Shown: positions 7,131 through 16,058 of the stretch, one piece after another | Numbering within the stretch: the stretch's first letter is position 1 | How the letters are laid out: every line of letters begins with the position of its first letter | Source: Eubacterium sp. | GTDB lineage: Bacteria > Bacillota > Clostridia > Oscillospirales > Acutalibacteraceae | DNA length: 64,000 nt | Reading direction: 5' to 3' | NCBI GenBank assembly: GCA_017446095.1 | Contig: JAFSRN010000019.1 | Span: 62,001-126,000, forward strand | Notes under the pieces: model-generated | What the model was told of the DNA's origin: nothing | The model's database searches: none | What the model saw: the letters and a program-made list of their open reading frames with translations, nothing else | Position numbers and translations under genes: made by a program

Positions 7131-8114
7131 CTATCTGTTTTGCGCTCTGCGCAGTTCGTAGCAAACCTTTGTAATAAGGATAGCGTTGTTGCCGTTGGTT
7201 TCGGCATAGTTAATCATATTGTCGCACGTTTCGATAAGGCGCATAATCTTTGCCTTGCCGAGGTTTGCGTTAAGTGCCTTTGCTTGCTGCTTCTGCCCCG
7301 AGAGCATATCTGCGCTGTTTTGGTAAACAAGCGCGTCGCGCAGGATTGTTTTCAGCAGCGTGAGCGAGGCAATCAGCGTTTCCCTGTCCCTGTCAAAAAC
7401 AGAGCACACCTTAAGCAGCTCGTACTCATTCGGCTGGATAAGCGCGTCCGCCATATCGCAGGCGATGCGGCTGATTTTGGAGAGCTTGCCGTCGCCGAGC
7501 GACTGCATTGCCTTGCCGATATTACCGCCCCACACCTCAACAGCAGAGAGCGCGTCGGCATATTCAACGTCCGGCATTTTTGAGCATATGTAATCCGCGC
7601 CCTGCGGTGCGTCCACACCTTCAAGCGACAGCACAACGCTGCGCGAAAGCACGGTTTCAAGCAGAGCCGTTTTGTTGTTAACAGTAAGAATAAACACCGC
7701 GTATGACGGCGGTTCTTCAAGGATTTTGAGGGTTGCGTTCTGCGCGCTCTCGCTCATACACTGGCAGTTGCCGAGGATGTAAACCTTGTACTGCGCTTCG
7801 TTTGGGCTGAGGAACACATCTTCCCTTACCTCGCGCACAACGTCAACGTGGAACGACCTTGCGCCGCCCGTTGCCGAGTATTCAAAAAGGTCGGGGTGGT
7901 AGCCCTTTGCCGCCTTTGAGCACTGCGAGCACTCGCGGCACGGCTTTTCCCCGTCGCTGCGGCAGAAGAGCGCAAGCGCAATTTCCCTTGCAAGGGTGCG
8001 TTTGCCTATACCCTCGTCGCCCTCAATCACAATGGCGTGGGGCAGCCTTTCAGCCTCAAGCAAATAGGCAAGCTGTTCCTTGACTTTTGTGTTACCGATA
8101 AAATCAAACTTCAT
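7131..8114 (-). CDS. holB: DNA polymerase III delta-prime subunit
   Basis: A 327-residue clamp-loader subunit. The N-terminal AAA+ fold has a P-loop GDEGIGKRT near residues 33-41, a four-cysteine zinc module (CRSDGEKPCRECSQC, residues about 51-65), YILGNCQCMSESAQNATLKILEEPP around the sensor region and an SRS-type VLSRSVVLSLE. The C-terminal helical part is short, as in many Firmicutes HolB proteins. It sits 2 bp after darA and 16 bp before ricT, the conserved context. Confidence 0.88.
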   Translation of the reverse strand: MKFDFIGNTKVKEQLAYLLEAERLPHAIVIEGDEGIGKRTLAREIALALFCRSDGEKPCRECSQCSKAAKGYHPDLFEYSATGGARSFHVDVVREVREDVFLSPNEAQYKVYILGNCQCMSESAQNATLKILEEPPSYAVFILTVNNKTALLETVLSRSVVLSLEGVDAPQGADYICSKMPDVEYADALSAVEVWGGNIGKAMQSLGDGKLSKISRIACDMADALIQPNEYELLKVCSVFDRDRETLIASLTLLKTILRDALVYQNSADMLSGQKQQAKALNANLGKAKIMRLIETCDNMINYAETNGNNAILITKVCYELRRAQNR

Positions 8115-8116
8115 CT

Positions 8117-8440
8117 TTAAAACTTCTGAAAATCCTCTACATCCAATGTGAACGCAACTGCGCCGTGTTCTTCAACATCAATTTCCTGATTGAGCAGCGA
8201 GCCTGCAAGCGTGCTTTTTACGCCCGTTGACCTGACGGTGCGCTTTTTTACGTTTTCCTTAAAAATCGCGTACAGCCGTTCCACCTTATCATCATCGCAG
8301 CCGATAAGAACAGCGGTGTGACCGTCCACAAGGAACTGCCCCGTGGTTGATATTTTTGTTGCGGAATATCCCTCGCGGGCTGCCGCAGACAAAACCTTTT
8401 CCACATCGGAATTGGAAATAATTGTCATTACAAGTTTCAT
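8117..8440 (-). CDS. darA: Cyclic-di-AMP receptor DarA (PstA/YaaQ family)
   Basis: A 107-residue PII-like protein that binds c-di-AMP as a trimer. Family features include the start MKLVMTIISN, SATKISTTGQFLVDGHTAVLIGCDDDKV and the C-terminal GAVAFTLDVEDF. The ATG at 8440 is preferred over the in-frame GTG at 8452 because it reproduces the usual N-terminus and has AAGTGAG upstream. The partner whose activity it controls is not known in most Clostridia. First gene of the darA-holB-ricT operon, with a promoter at 8488-8516. Confidence 0.9.
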   Translation of the reverse strand: MKLVMTIISNSDVEKVLSAAAREGYSATKISTTGQFLVDGHTAVLIGCDDDKVERLYAIFKENVKKRTVRSTGVKSTLAGSLLNQEIDVEEHGAVAFTLDVEDFQKF

Positions 8441-8487
8441 TAAATCACTCACTTAATTCATATTTTGTGCCTATAGATTCCAAGATG

Positions 8488-8516
8488 ATTATACTGTATT
8501 TTTAGCTTTTTGTCCA
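8488..8516 (-). promoter_or_regulatory. Promoter for darA-holB-ricT
   Basis: Minus strand TGGACA (8511-8516), 17-bp spacer, TATAAT (8488-8493). Confidence 0.65.
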
Positions 8517-8571
8517 TTAAACCTGATTATATTTTACAATTTGGAAATAATTATAATACACTGTGTATATT

Positions 8572-9510
8572 TTACAGGACTGTGGCGAGTGCGACTATTA
8601 CAGGCATTGTTACTACGGAGAATACGCTCGTCTGCCCCACGAGCTCGGACGGCAGCGCCGTATCGTTATCGTACTTTGCGCTGTACATTGCGGTGTTTGT
8701 GGCAATCGGCGCGGAGGCGGAAATAGTAAGCGCGGTGCGCATACTGCCCTCAATACCCATAAGCTTGAACACAAACATCATCGTTACGGGAATAACTATC
8801 AGCCTTAAGAACGAAACGAAGTATATCTCTTTTTTAGCAAAGATGTTTTTGAAATTGCAGTTTGCAAAGAACGTGCCGAACACAATCATCGCCATAGGCG
8901 AGTTACACGCAGCGACTCTGCCCATTGCGTCTGACAGAAAGTCGGGCAGCGTAACGCCTGCAAAAAACAGCGGCATACCGATAATTACGCTGATTGAGCC
9001 GGGGTTGATAATCAGGTTTTTAAGGTTAATCTTTGCCTTGCCGCCTGAAATCTGGTTAATACCGTATGTAAACGCAAACACGTTGAACACTGCAACGTAG
9101 CAGGAGGAGTAGAATATACCCTCCTTGCCGACAACACTTTCCGCCAGAGGAAGCGCAAGGAACGCCGCGTTGCTGAAGGTGGTTGCGTAGTGGTAAATGC
9201 CGCTTTCCATTTTAGGTCGCTTGCGGAAAGTCAGACACGAAATACCCACGCCGAGAAGGTGCGTAAGAACAGCGAGCAAAAACGCCAGACCGAGCCCTTT
9301 GATATGCTCGGGCGTGCGTTCCATAGACAAAAACGAGTTGACTATATTTATAGGCAGGATAATGTTAAACAGCAAATCAACAAGCCGTTTGCCGTCCGCC
9401 TGCACAAATATTTTTGTTTTATCCGCCGCAAAGCCGAGCCCTGCTATCATATAGAGAATCAGCACCTGGATGGCGACGGTCTGTAAATTACTTAAAAAAT
9501 CACTGAACAT
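8572..9510 (-). CDS. AEC-family transporter
   Basis: A 312-residue polytopic membrane protein of the auxin efflux carrier family, whose bacterial members export or exchange dicarboxylates such as malate. About ten hydrophobic segments are visible in two blocks with a polar middle. The N-terminal FNIILPINIVNSF and the second-half NSPMAMIVFGTFFA are typical of bacterial AEC proteins. It overlaps the preceding membrane-protein gene by 11 bp and belongs to an operon starting with citrate synthase, so a carboxylate substrate is plausible. That substrate link is inference. Confidence 0.83.
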   Translation of the reverse strand: MFSDFLSNLQTVAIQVLILYMIAGLGFAADKTKIFVQADGKRLVDLLFNIILPINIVNSFLSMERTPEHIKGLGLAFLLAVLTHLLGVGISCLTFRKRPKMESGIYHYATTFSNAAFLALPLAESVVGKEGIFYSSCYVAVFNVFAFTYGINQISGGKAKINLKNLIINPGSISVIIGMPLFFAGVTLPDFLSDAMGRVAACNSPMAMIVFGTFFANCNFKNIFAKKEIYFVSFLRLIVIPVTMMFVFKLMGIEGSMRTALTISASAPIATNTAMYSAKYDNDTALPSELVGQTSVFSVVTMPVIVALATVL

Positions 9511-10288
9511 ACTTAACGATTCTTACCTTCAAAGTGATTGAAAACACTGCTATAAGCAGGATAACAACGGCAAAAACATTGTCGTAATCAAACAGGTTTT
9601 TACCGTCCGCAATAACAAGCGCCACGCGCGACACAAAGTACAAAATGCCGCACACGGACAACAAATCCGCAAAAAAAAGCGTCAGGCGCGAAGCCGTGCC
9701 GTCCTTGGCAACCTCGTACGCAAAGCGGTAAAAGAACGCGAGCGCAGCCGCCACTGCAGCCGCCTTGAGGAAATCCGCGGGCGACGACGCATTAACGTAG
9801 CCGAGCATCATATTTGACACCTGCAGCACCGCCCATATCAGCGGCGAAAACGCCATGAGCGTAAGGCGCTTGAAGTTGTATTTTGAACTGCCGAAGGATA
9901 TTGCGACGAGTATCATCACTAACGCCGAAAGCAGCGCGAACAGTGCGCTGAGCGCAAACAGCGGTATTGCCGCGGCTGAATCCGACTTGCCGCTCAAGCA
10001 GTCGTATATTCTTAAGATATACACAACCGTATCAACCACAAAGCCTGCAGCGCAAAGGTACGAAACTACGCGCATATACAGCGCATCTGACAGCCTGAAC
10101 GCCTGCGACGCAACGTTTGCTTTGAAGTCCGCCACACCCATTGCCACGCACGACGCGGCAAGCAGCGCGTAGATTGCAATCACAGCGCCTGCGCCGAGTG
10201 CAAGCACGCTTTGCAAAACAACAAGCACGGCAGCCGCAATTACAAGCAGCGCCGAAATCAGCGCAAACAGAGATATAGATAAAACCAC
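9500..10288 (-). CDS. Polytopic membrane protein of unknown function
   Basis: A 262-residue protein made almost entirely of hydrophobic segments (about eight), with small charged loops such as the DCLSGKSD region near residue 120. I recognise no family. It begins with GTG, preceded by AGAGGTAG; the last triplets of that site are the gltA stop, so translation is coupled to citrate synthase. It overlaps the AEC transporter by 11 bp. Position between gltA and a probable carboxylate transporter suggests a membrane role linked to organic acids, without direct support. Confidence 0.7.
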   Translation of the reverse strand: MVLSISLFALISALLVIAAAVLVVLQSVLALGAGAVIAIYALLAASCVAMGVADFKANVASQAFRLSDALYMRVVSYLCAAGFVVDTVVYILRIYDCLSGKSDSAAAIPLFALSALFALLSALVMILVAISFGSSKYNFKRLTLMAFSPLIWAVLQVSNMMLGYVNASSPADFLKAAAVAAALAFFYRFAYEVAKDGTASRLTLFFADLLSVCGILYFVSRVALVIADGKNLFDYDNVFAVVILLIAVFSITLKVRIVKYVQ

Positions 10289-10292
10289 TTAA

Positions 10293-11657
10293 CTACCTCT
10301 TGTCAATAGGAACAAACTCACGCACTTTTGAAACGCTCTTGTAAGCAGGGCGCATAATCTTGCCGGAGGAGGTAATCTCCTCAATCCTGTGGGCAGACCA
10401 GCCTGCTATACGAGCAGTTGCAAACAGCGGCGTGTACAGGTCGCCGGGTATGCCGAGGACTCTGTAAACAAGTCCCGAATACAGATCAACGTTAGCGCAC
10501 ATAGTTTTTTCGCTGCCCCTGACCTGTGCAAATACCTCGGGCGTAAGCTTTTCAATATTTTCAAGCGTGACAAACTCTTTTTCAAAGCCGTGGTCGAACG
10601 CGAGTTTTTTAGCATTTTCGCGCAGGATAACGGCTCTCGGGTCGCTCTTTGTGTAAACCGCGTGACCCATGCCGTAAATAAGACCAGACCTGTCGCCTGC
10701 TTCCTTGCGCAGGATTTTAACAAGCATATCGCGCATCTGCGCCTCGTTAGTCGGGTCGGCGCAATGCTCAAGAATGTAGTCCATCTGGTTTGCAACCTTG
10801 ATGTTTGCGCCGCCGTGGCGCGGACCTTTAAGCGAGCCGAGACCTGCGGCAATTGCAGAATATGTATCCGTGCCGCTTGAAGTCAGCACGCGGGTTGCAA
10901 ACGTGGAGTTGTTACCGCCGCCGTGGTCCGCGTGAAGCATAAGGCAGATGTCAAGCAGATGCGCTTCCTCCTGCGTATACTCCTTGTCGGGGCGAATCTG
11001 GCGCAGTATGTACTCTGCAGTGGAGATGTTTTTAACAACGGGATGCAGGTACATCGACTTGTTGTAAAACGCTCTGCGCTTAACCTGATACGCGGTGTTC
11101 ATAATGCTCGGGAACTGCGCAATCAGCTGCAGCGACTGGCGAAGCACGTTGGGCACAGAGTAATCGTCGGGGTTCTGGTCAAACGAATACAGCGCCATAA
11201 CGCAGCGCGCCATTTTGTTCATAATATCATTTGACGGATGCTTGATGATGATATCCTCAATAAAGTTATCGGGCAGCCTGCGGCACTCGCCGATAACCTC
11301 GCGCAGGGAGTCAAGCTGGTCAACAGTCGGCAGCGAGCCGAAAATCAGCAGCCATGCAACCTCCTCAAAACCGTAGCGGTTATCTTCAATACAGCTGTTG
11401 ATGATGTCCTTAATATCATAGCCGCGGTAAGAGAGTTTACCCTCCTTGGGGATAACCTCACCGTCGAGAATATAGTAGCCTTCTACCGAGCAGATGCGCG
11501 TAAGACCTGCCATTACGCCGGTGCCGTCGGAATTACGCAGACCGCGCTTAACGTCAAACTTTTCAAAATTAGCGGGGTCGATATTGTTATTATCGCCGAT
11601 TTTCTCGCATAAAGTAGAAATGGCTTCCATTGAAATAGGAGAAATATATTTTGCCAC
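10293..11657 (-). CDS. gltA: Citrate synthase
   Basis: A 454-residue citrate/2-methylcitrate synthase condensing acetyl-CoA and oxaloacetate. Key parts are LSYRGYDIKDI near residue 76, the histidine loop CLMLHADHGGGNNSTF near residue 240, SLKGPRHGGAN with a substrate-binding His, GMGHAVYTKSDPRA with the catalytic His, and NVDLYSGLVYRVLG with the catalytic Asp. Type is the longer clostridial form. I start at GTG 11657, 7 nt after an AAAGGAG site, rather than at the GTG at 11666 that overlaps that site. It heads an operon with a membrane protein and an AEC transporter; promoter at 11693-11721. A complete citrate cycle cannot be inferred. Confidence 0.93.
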   Translation of the reverse strand: MAKYISPISMEAISTLCEKIGDNNNIDPANFEKFDVKRGLRNSDGTGVMAGLTRICSVEGYYILDGEVIPKEGKLSYRGYDIKDIINSCIEDNRYGFEEVAWLLIFGSLPTVDQLDSLREVIGECRRLPDNFIEDIIIKHPSNDIMNKMARCVMALYSFDQNPDDYSVPNVLRQSLQLIAQFPSIMNTAYQVKRRAFYNKSMYLHPVVKNISTAEYILRQIRPDKEYTQEEAHLLDICLMLHADHGGGNNSTFATRVLTSSGTDTYSAIAAGLGSLKGPRHGGANIKVANQMDYILEHCADPTNEAQMRDMLVKILRKEAGDRSGLIYGMGHAVYTKSDPRAVILRENAKKLAFDHGFEKEFVTLENIEKLTPEVFAQVRGSEKTMCANVDLYSGLVYRVLGIPGDLYTPLFATARIAGWSAHRIEEITSSGKIMRPAYKSVSKVREFVPIDKR

Positions 11658-11692
11658 AAAAGTCACTCCTTTATTTAGTAAGTTAGTATATT

Positions 11693-11721
11693 ATTATACA
11701 AAAAAAATTATGCAAAGTCAA
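11693..11721 (-). promoter_or_regulatory. Promoter for gltA operon
   Basis: Minus strand TTGACT (11716-11721), 17-bp spacer, TATAAT (11693-11698). It abuts the ribosome site of the divergent spoIID remnant. Confidence 0.7.
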
Positions 11722-11731
11722 GGTGAACAAG

Positions 11732-11887
11732 TTGAAACGGGCAGTTATTATTTTTGCGCTGATATTTTTAATCACCGCGCTGATACCGCTTGCGGCGTAT
11801 TTTAAGGATAAAAAGCAGACCAAAACGGACGAAATGGTGACGCTTTTTTCGTCCTACCAAAGCGTGCAGAACTACGAAATTGAGTAG
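11732..11887 (+). pseudogene. Probable spoIID 5' remnant
   Basis: A 51-codon frame starting with TTG, 7 nt after AAGGTG. It encodes MKRAVIIFALIFLITALIPL (a membrane anchor), then a Lys-rich stretch and SSYQSVQNYEIE before TAG. SpoIID (stage II sporulation lytic transglycosylase) usually begins with a short basic N-terminus and one membrane segment, then leads into a conserved EEYVxGVVAxEMP; the last residues here (NYEIE) would fit the lead-in to that motif. About 280 residues would be missing. The frame ends inside the convergent truncated gerAC, which points to a deletion joining both genes. Alternative: an unrelated small membrane peptide. Confidence 0.45.
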
Positions 11888-12426
11888 GTTTTAAGGCTGT
11901 CGCCTGCAAGGTATTCGCTTACGGTGACGTCGCTGTGCGCCTTTTCAAGCTGCCTGCAGATGCTGTCCGCAGGGACTCTTGTGTTTTTGTGGGATTTAAG
12001 CAGCACGTCAGCCGCCTTCCCTCTGCTTTTAAGGATAAAAACGTCGGGGCGGCTCTCCTTGTTTTTAACAAGATATTCCCTGAGTTCACGGCTGTAGCGG
12101 AGCTCAAAATCAGGACTGATAACAATTATCTTATTCTGCCCGAAAAACAGTGCGTCGGGCAGTTTTTTGCTTACGTTTGCAATCGCGCTTTTTATATCCG
12201 CGCCGCGTGCGGATTCGTAAGAAGTAATGTTGCCGCTGATTTCCTCATTTTTACCGTTGCCCTTGTTAAGGTCGAGGTACTGAATCGTGGCGGAAACGCC
12301 GCTGTCCGCAACATCAAGCGCAAGCCCCTGCACTATCGTCATATGCGTCAGCCTTTCGCTGCCCGTGCAGGCGGTAAACGTTGCAAATACAGCGAAAATG
12401 AGCAGCACAGAAATCACCTTTTTCAT
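11872..12426 (-). pseudogene. Spore germination lipoprotein GerAC, 3'-truncated
   Basis: A 184-residue product with a lipoprotein signal (start MKKVISVLLIFAVFATFTAC, lipobox Cys20), then the Ger(x)C N-terminal domain (TIVQGLALDVADSG, LPDALFFGQNKIIVIS, ELREYLVKN, RPDVFILKSRGKAADVLL). Germinant-receptor C subunits are normally about 370-400 residues. Here the whole C-terminal domain is missing and the frame stops soon after SEYLAGDSLKTYSIS. The ATG at 12426 overlaps the gerAB stop in ATGA and has an AAAGGGG site. The break coincides with the end of the convergent spoIID remnant, so the gene is probably non-functional. Confidence 0.7.
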
Positions 12427-13238
12427 TGCAAATCCCCTTTCTTTAGCAGCAGTTTTGCGGCGCTGACCGCAAGCGAGAGTTCGCAAAACAGCAATATCAG
12501 CACAGCGCAGATATAAAGTATATCGAGCTTTGTGAACAGCCCTGCCTTGGCAAGCTGAAACAGCGCAAAAATCGGGCTGCTGTACAGGTATGAAGTCCTG
12601 CCGAGCACCGCTTTGCACGCAAGAATCACACCCACCGTAGCAGTGTACGCAGCGGCGTTGCCGATGATTATCGCCCTGCCCTTTTTGCCTGATGTCCGCG
12701 GTGCAAAAAGCGCAAACGCAAGCGGAATATCAGCGCACTTCAGCAGCGATATACAGTTAATACTCTGCGGCTTTGTGTACGCAAAAAAGTCGCTGCGCGC
12801 GGCAGGGATATTAGTAAGCACGGCGGTCAAAATACAGCATGCCACAAGCAGGATTGCAAGGGCGGAAAAGCGTGCAACCGCCTCGCACCCGAGCGCACCT
12901 GCATACAGCGAAAACAGCGCTATCAAGCCGACAATCAGCGCGGCAGGAATTTCGGGATGCGCCACATTAACGGTAAAGCGGATATACTCGGCGCAGTCGC
13001 ACACGGCAATCGCAAAAAACAGCGCGGTAATAATCGCAAAAGATACACGGCTTTTTGCCTGTACTCCGCATTTATCAAGCCACCAAACGAGCGCGGACAG
13101 CGCGGCGGATACCGCAATTTCGCAGCCGTACTGATACAGCGAAACCGAGGTTGCAAGCAGATCTGTTGCAAGCCGTGTAAGCACGAGCAGGCACGCAAGC
13201 TGACCGCCCGAAATTGTGTTAGTTTTTGCTCTGCTCAT
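12423..13238 (-). CDS. Spore germination protein GerAB (short)
   Basis: A 271-residue membrane protein of the GerAB/YndE amino-acid-permease-like family, the likely ligand-binding subunit of a GerA-type germinant receptor in the spore inner membrane. It starts SRAKTNTISGGQLACLLVLTRLATDLL, a typical beginning, and has about eight hydrophobic segments. Usual length is about 360 residues with ten segments, so it appears reduced. The ATG at 13238 lies within the gerAA 3' end and has GGAGGGTG upstream; it overlaps gerAA by 20 bp and gerAC by 4 bp. Confidence 0.78.
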   Translation of the reverse strand: MSRAKTNTISGGQLACLLVLTRLATDLLATSVSLYQYGCEIAVSAALSALVWWLDKCGVQAKSRVSFAIITALFFAIAVCDCAEYIRFTVNVAHPEIPAALIVGLIALFSLYAGALGCEAVARFSALAILLVACCILTAVLTNIPAARSDFFAYTKPQSINCISLLKCADIPLAFALFAPRTSGKKGRAIIIGNAAAYTATVGVILACKAVLGRTSYLYSSPIFALFQLAKAGLFTKLDILYICAVLILLFCELSLAVSAAKLLLKKGDLQ

Positions 13239-14679
13239 CAACAGCACCCTCCAAGTTTTTAATGCGCACCTGCCTGTTTGCAAGCCTGCGCCATCCGCGG
13301 CGCACAACTGAATCACCGAGCGACGGCAGCGTAAGCGGCGTTACGGGTGCGGAATACGGCACGCCGAGCGACGAGAGCGAGCAGATATTTACAAACAGCG
13401 CGCACGCCGACAGCGTAAGCCCGTAAATGCCCGTAAGCCCTGCGATTACTATAAACACAAGGCGCATCACCGCCACACTTTCGTACAGCGGATACACCAC
13501 GTACGAGGCTATTGCGGTTAGGGCAACGACCACGAGCATAGGCTCGCCGATTATGCCTGCGGTTACCATCGCTTCACCTATTACAATTGCGCCGATTATG
13601 CTGACCGCGTGCCCGATTGTGTTGGGCAGCCGCAGCCCTGCTTCGCGCATAATTTCATAGAGAATGTGGATGATTATCGCTTCCAGCAGCAGCGGAAACG
13701 GCGTTGCTTCCTCGCTTGACGCAACAAGGTAGAGCAGCGACGTGGGTATCATTTCCTGATGAAATGCGCCGATTGCCACGTACAGCGCAGGCAGGAAGGT
13801 GGAAACGCCGAATGCAAAATACTTAAGCAGCCGTATAAACGACGCGTAAAACGGCGGATTGTTGTAGTCGTCAAGCGACGAGAAGTTGTCCGTAAAAAGG
13901 TACGGCGTGTACACCGCAAACGGCGTGCCCTCAATCATCACGGCAACGCGCCCCTCAAGCAGCTTTGAGGCGAGCACGTCGGGGCGTTCGGTGTTGCCGA
14001 CGGTGGCAAAAAACGTGTGCGTGCTCTCCGTAACAAACGCCGCAATTTCGCCGAAATCGCTCACGGTTTCAAGCGGCGCGGACTTTATGCGAGCTTCAAT
14101 TTTCGCCACGTCGTCGGGCTCTGCCCTGCCCTCGATATAGGCAATCACAACCGGCACCTGCGCTTCGCTGCCGACCTTGATTTGCTTAAGCTTCAATTTG
14201 TTCGTTTTTACGCGTTTTCGCAGCAGGGCTTTGTTGTCGTTAAGCACCTCAACAAAACATTCCTTTGCGCCTTTTACCATTGCTTCGTTGGTCGGCTCGT
14301 CGGTTGAACGCCTGTTCCAACCCTGCACACCGAGGACAATAAACTTCGGGCAGCCGTCAAGGCAAACCGCTGCAAAGCCGCTCATCAAAAAGAATTCCAA
14401 GTCCTCAAAGTTTTCCGCGTCGTTCATTTCCGCAGCGCAAAAAACGGAGGTTTTTAGGTGCTCATACTGGTCGTAAGCGCTGTCAAAGCATGCGTCGTCC
14501 GCAAGCAGCGGCTCGGTCACCATATGCGACAGTGCAACCGCGTCAACAAGCCCGTCCATCGCGCAAAACAGCGCTTTTCTGCCGCACACAACAACCTCGC
14601 GCAGCAGGAAGTCCGAACAGTCGGCAAAGTCGCTTTTAAGCCAGTCGCGCGTTAATTCGTATTTATCAAATATCTTCAA
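13219..14679 (-). CDS. Spore germination protein GerAA
   Basis: A 486-residue A subunit of a GerA-type germinant receptor. The N-terminal half (to about residue 270) is a soluble domain with CMDGLVDAVALSHMV and QGWNRRSTDEPTNEAMVKGAKECF, both hallmarks. The second half has about five membrane segments, including AIGAFHQEMIPTSLL and PNTIGHAVSIIGAIVIGEAMVTAGII. Start codon is TTG, preceded by GGCGGTGATGA. Length is normal and nothing appears missing, in contrast to its truncated C-subunit partner. Confidence 0.9.
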   Translation of the reverse strand: MKIFDKYELTRDWLKSDFADCSDFLLREVVVCGRKALFCAMDGLVDAVALSHMVTEPLLADDACFDSAYDQYEHLKTSVFCAAEMNDAENFEDLEFFLMSGFAAVCLDGCPKFIVLGVQGWNRRSTDEPTNEAMVKGAKECFVEVLNDNKALLRKRVKTNKLKLKQIKVGSEAQVPVVIAYIEGRAEPDDVAKIEARIKSAPLETVSDFGEIAAFVTESTHTFFATVGNTERPDVLASKLLEGRVAVMIEGTPFAVYTPYLFTDNFSSLDDYNNPPFYASFIRLLKYFAFGVSTFLPALYVAIGAFHQEMIPTSLLYLVASSEEATPFPLLLEAIIIHILYEIMREAGLRLPNTIGHAVSIIGAIVIGEAMVTAGIIGEPMLVVVALTAIASYVVYPLYESVAVMRLVFIVIAGLTGIYGLTLSACALFVNICSLSSLGVPYSAPVTPLTLPSLGDSVVRRGWRRLANRQVRIKNLEGAVDEQSKN

Positions 14680-14751
14680 ATCATCACCGCCAAATCAAAA
14701 TTATTATGCATACTGCGCCGCGTTTTATGCACAATATAATCGGTGATAAAT

Positions 14752-15393
14752 ATGACTGTTACGCTGATAAGGTCAGTGATGATTTACGTTTTTGTTATGT
14801 CCGCCGTGCGCATTATGGGCAAGCGGCAGGTCGGCGAACTCAAGCCGCAGGAACTCGTGATAACCATTCTGATTTCCGCAGTGGCGACAATGCCGCTTGA
14901 GGAACACGCAATCCCGATGGCAACGTCGCTTATACCTATACTCGTGTTCATCAGCCTTGAGATTATTGAGTCCGCAATTTCGATGAAATCGCTGCGCTTT
15001 CGCAACCTGATTCAGGGCAGGCCGATATTCATAATAAAGGACGGCGTGCTGCAGCAAAAGGCGCTAAAGCAGCTGCGCTACACGGTTGACGACGTGCTTG
15101 ACGCGCTGCGGCAAAAGGACATTTTTAACATCGCGGACGTGCAGAATGCGGTGGTGGAAACAAACGGCACGCTGACCGTGCAAAAAAAGTCCGATTCATC
15201 AGATGATGCAGGCGTTGCCGTGCCGCTGATTATGGACGGCAAGCCTGTTAACGAGTACTTTGCAGGCGAAATCTCGAGCGACAACAAGATTGAAGTGCTT
15301 GCCGCCGCGCTCGGTTACAAGAGCAAGGACATTATGCTGCTGACTCTTGACAACGACGGCAAAACCTACATTATTAAAAAGGATGAACAGTGA
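14752..15393 (+). CDS. DUF421 (YetF/YcaP-type) membrane protein
   Basis: A 213-residue protein. About three membrane segments lie in the first 80 residues, containing RIMGKRQVGELKPQELVITILISAVA, the signature of this family. A cytosolic domain follows with GRPIFIIKDGVLQQKAL and a YTVDDVLDALRQKDIF element. Function of the family is not settled; in Bacillus several members are under forespore control. ATG 14752 is preferred over GTG 14743, though neither has a strong ribosome site. It is followed by a DUF4363 gene in a one-base overlap, a pairing common in Clostridia. Confidence 0.87.
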   Translation: MTVTLIRSVMIYVFVMSAVRIMGKRQVGELKPQELVITILISAVATMPLEEHAIPMATSLIPILVFISLEIIESAISMKSLRFRNLIQGRPIFIIKDGVLQQKALKQLRYTVDDVLDALRQKDIFNIADVQNAVVETNGTLTVQKKSDSSDDAGVAVPLIMDGKPVNEYFAGEISSDNKIEVLAAALGYKSKDIMLLTLDNDGKTYIIKKDEQ

Positions 15394-15758
15394 TGAAACG
15401 ACTTTGGTTTGCAATAATTTTCCTTATAGTCACCGCCACGCTCTGCACTGGCGAGCAGCTTTATATTGAGGATTTTTACCGCGATATGAGCAGTCAGATA
15501 ACCGCGGCGGAAAAGGCGCTTGACAGCGGCAACGAAAAGGAATTCAGGTCGGCAGAGCATGAACTCGAGGAAATATGGCAACAAAAAAACGACCTGCTTT
15601 ACGCGGTCGGCGAGCACCACGCGCTTGACGGGATTGCGGTGCAGATTCGTTCAATGCCGTACGGCAAGGGCGAGGAAATAAAAGAACTGCACTCACTAAG
15701 AGCGCAGCTTTTTGCATACTACGAAAACGAAAAAATCTCATTCCCGAATATTTTCTGA
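15393..15758 (+). CDS. DUF4363 family protein
   Basis: A 121-residue protein with an N-terminal membrane or signal segment (residues 4-20), then a helical region rich in Glu/Lys ending in FPNIF. It matches the small DUF4363 family regularly found next to DUF421 in spore-forming Clostridia. The ATG overlaps the DUF421 stop (TGATG). An upstream GTG is possible. It overlaps the next, convergent gene by 21 bp at the 3' ends. Function unknown. Confidence 0.75.
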   Translation: MKRLWFAIIFLIVTATLCTGEQLYIEDFYRDMSSQITAAEKALDSGNEKEFRSAEHELEEIWQQKNDLLYAVGEHHALDGIAVQIRSMPYGKGEEIKELHSLRAQLFAYYENEKISFPNIF

Positions 15759-16058
15759 TTCCTTTTTCGGCTTTTTCAGCCAGAAAAACAGGTTAACGGC
15801 AAATGCAGGTATAGCAAGCGTGTAACAAACAATCGCAGCCGTGCGGAACTTCATCCACCTGCTTTTAAGCGGCTCGAGCTGCTTTGCGGCGTCGTTTGCC
15901 TTTTGCATTTCCTTGCTGTTTTCGCCGCCGGCAAGATTAACGGACAGCTCGGCGGTTTTGTACTCTTCTTTTGCATCAGCCGTCATATACAGGCAAACCG
16001 ACCCCGCAACCAGCAATGCAAAAGATATAAAACATATTAATATGTGCAGTTTTTTCAT
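15738..16058 (-). CDS. Small membrane protein, unknown
   Basis: A 106-residue protein with two membrane segments (about residues 5-25 and 72-95) separated by a charged loop of about 45 residues (DAKEEYKTAELS...) and a Lys/Glu tail. I recognise no family. The ATG at 16058 has an AGGTGAC site; an open frame extends further upstream without one. Membrane location is inferred from hydropathy. Confidence 0.6.
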   Translation of the reverse strand: MKKLHILICFISFALLVAGSVCLYMTADAKEEYKTAELSVNLAGGENSKEMQKANDAAKQLEPLKSRWMKFRTAAIVCYTLAIPAFAVNLFFWLKKPKKESENIRE

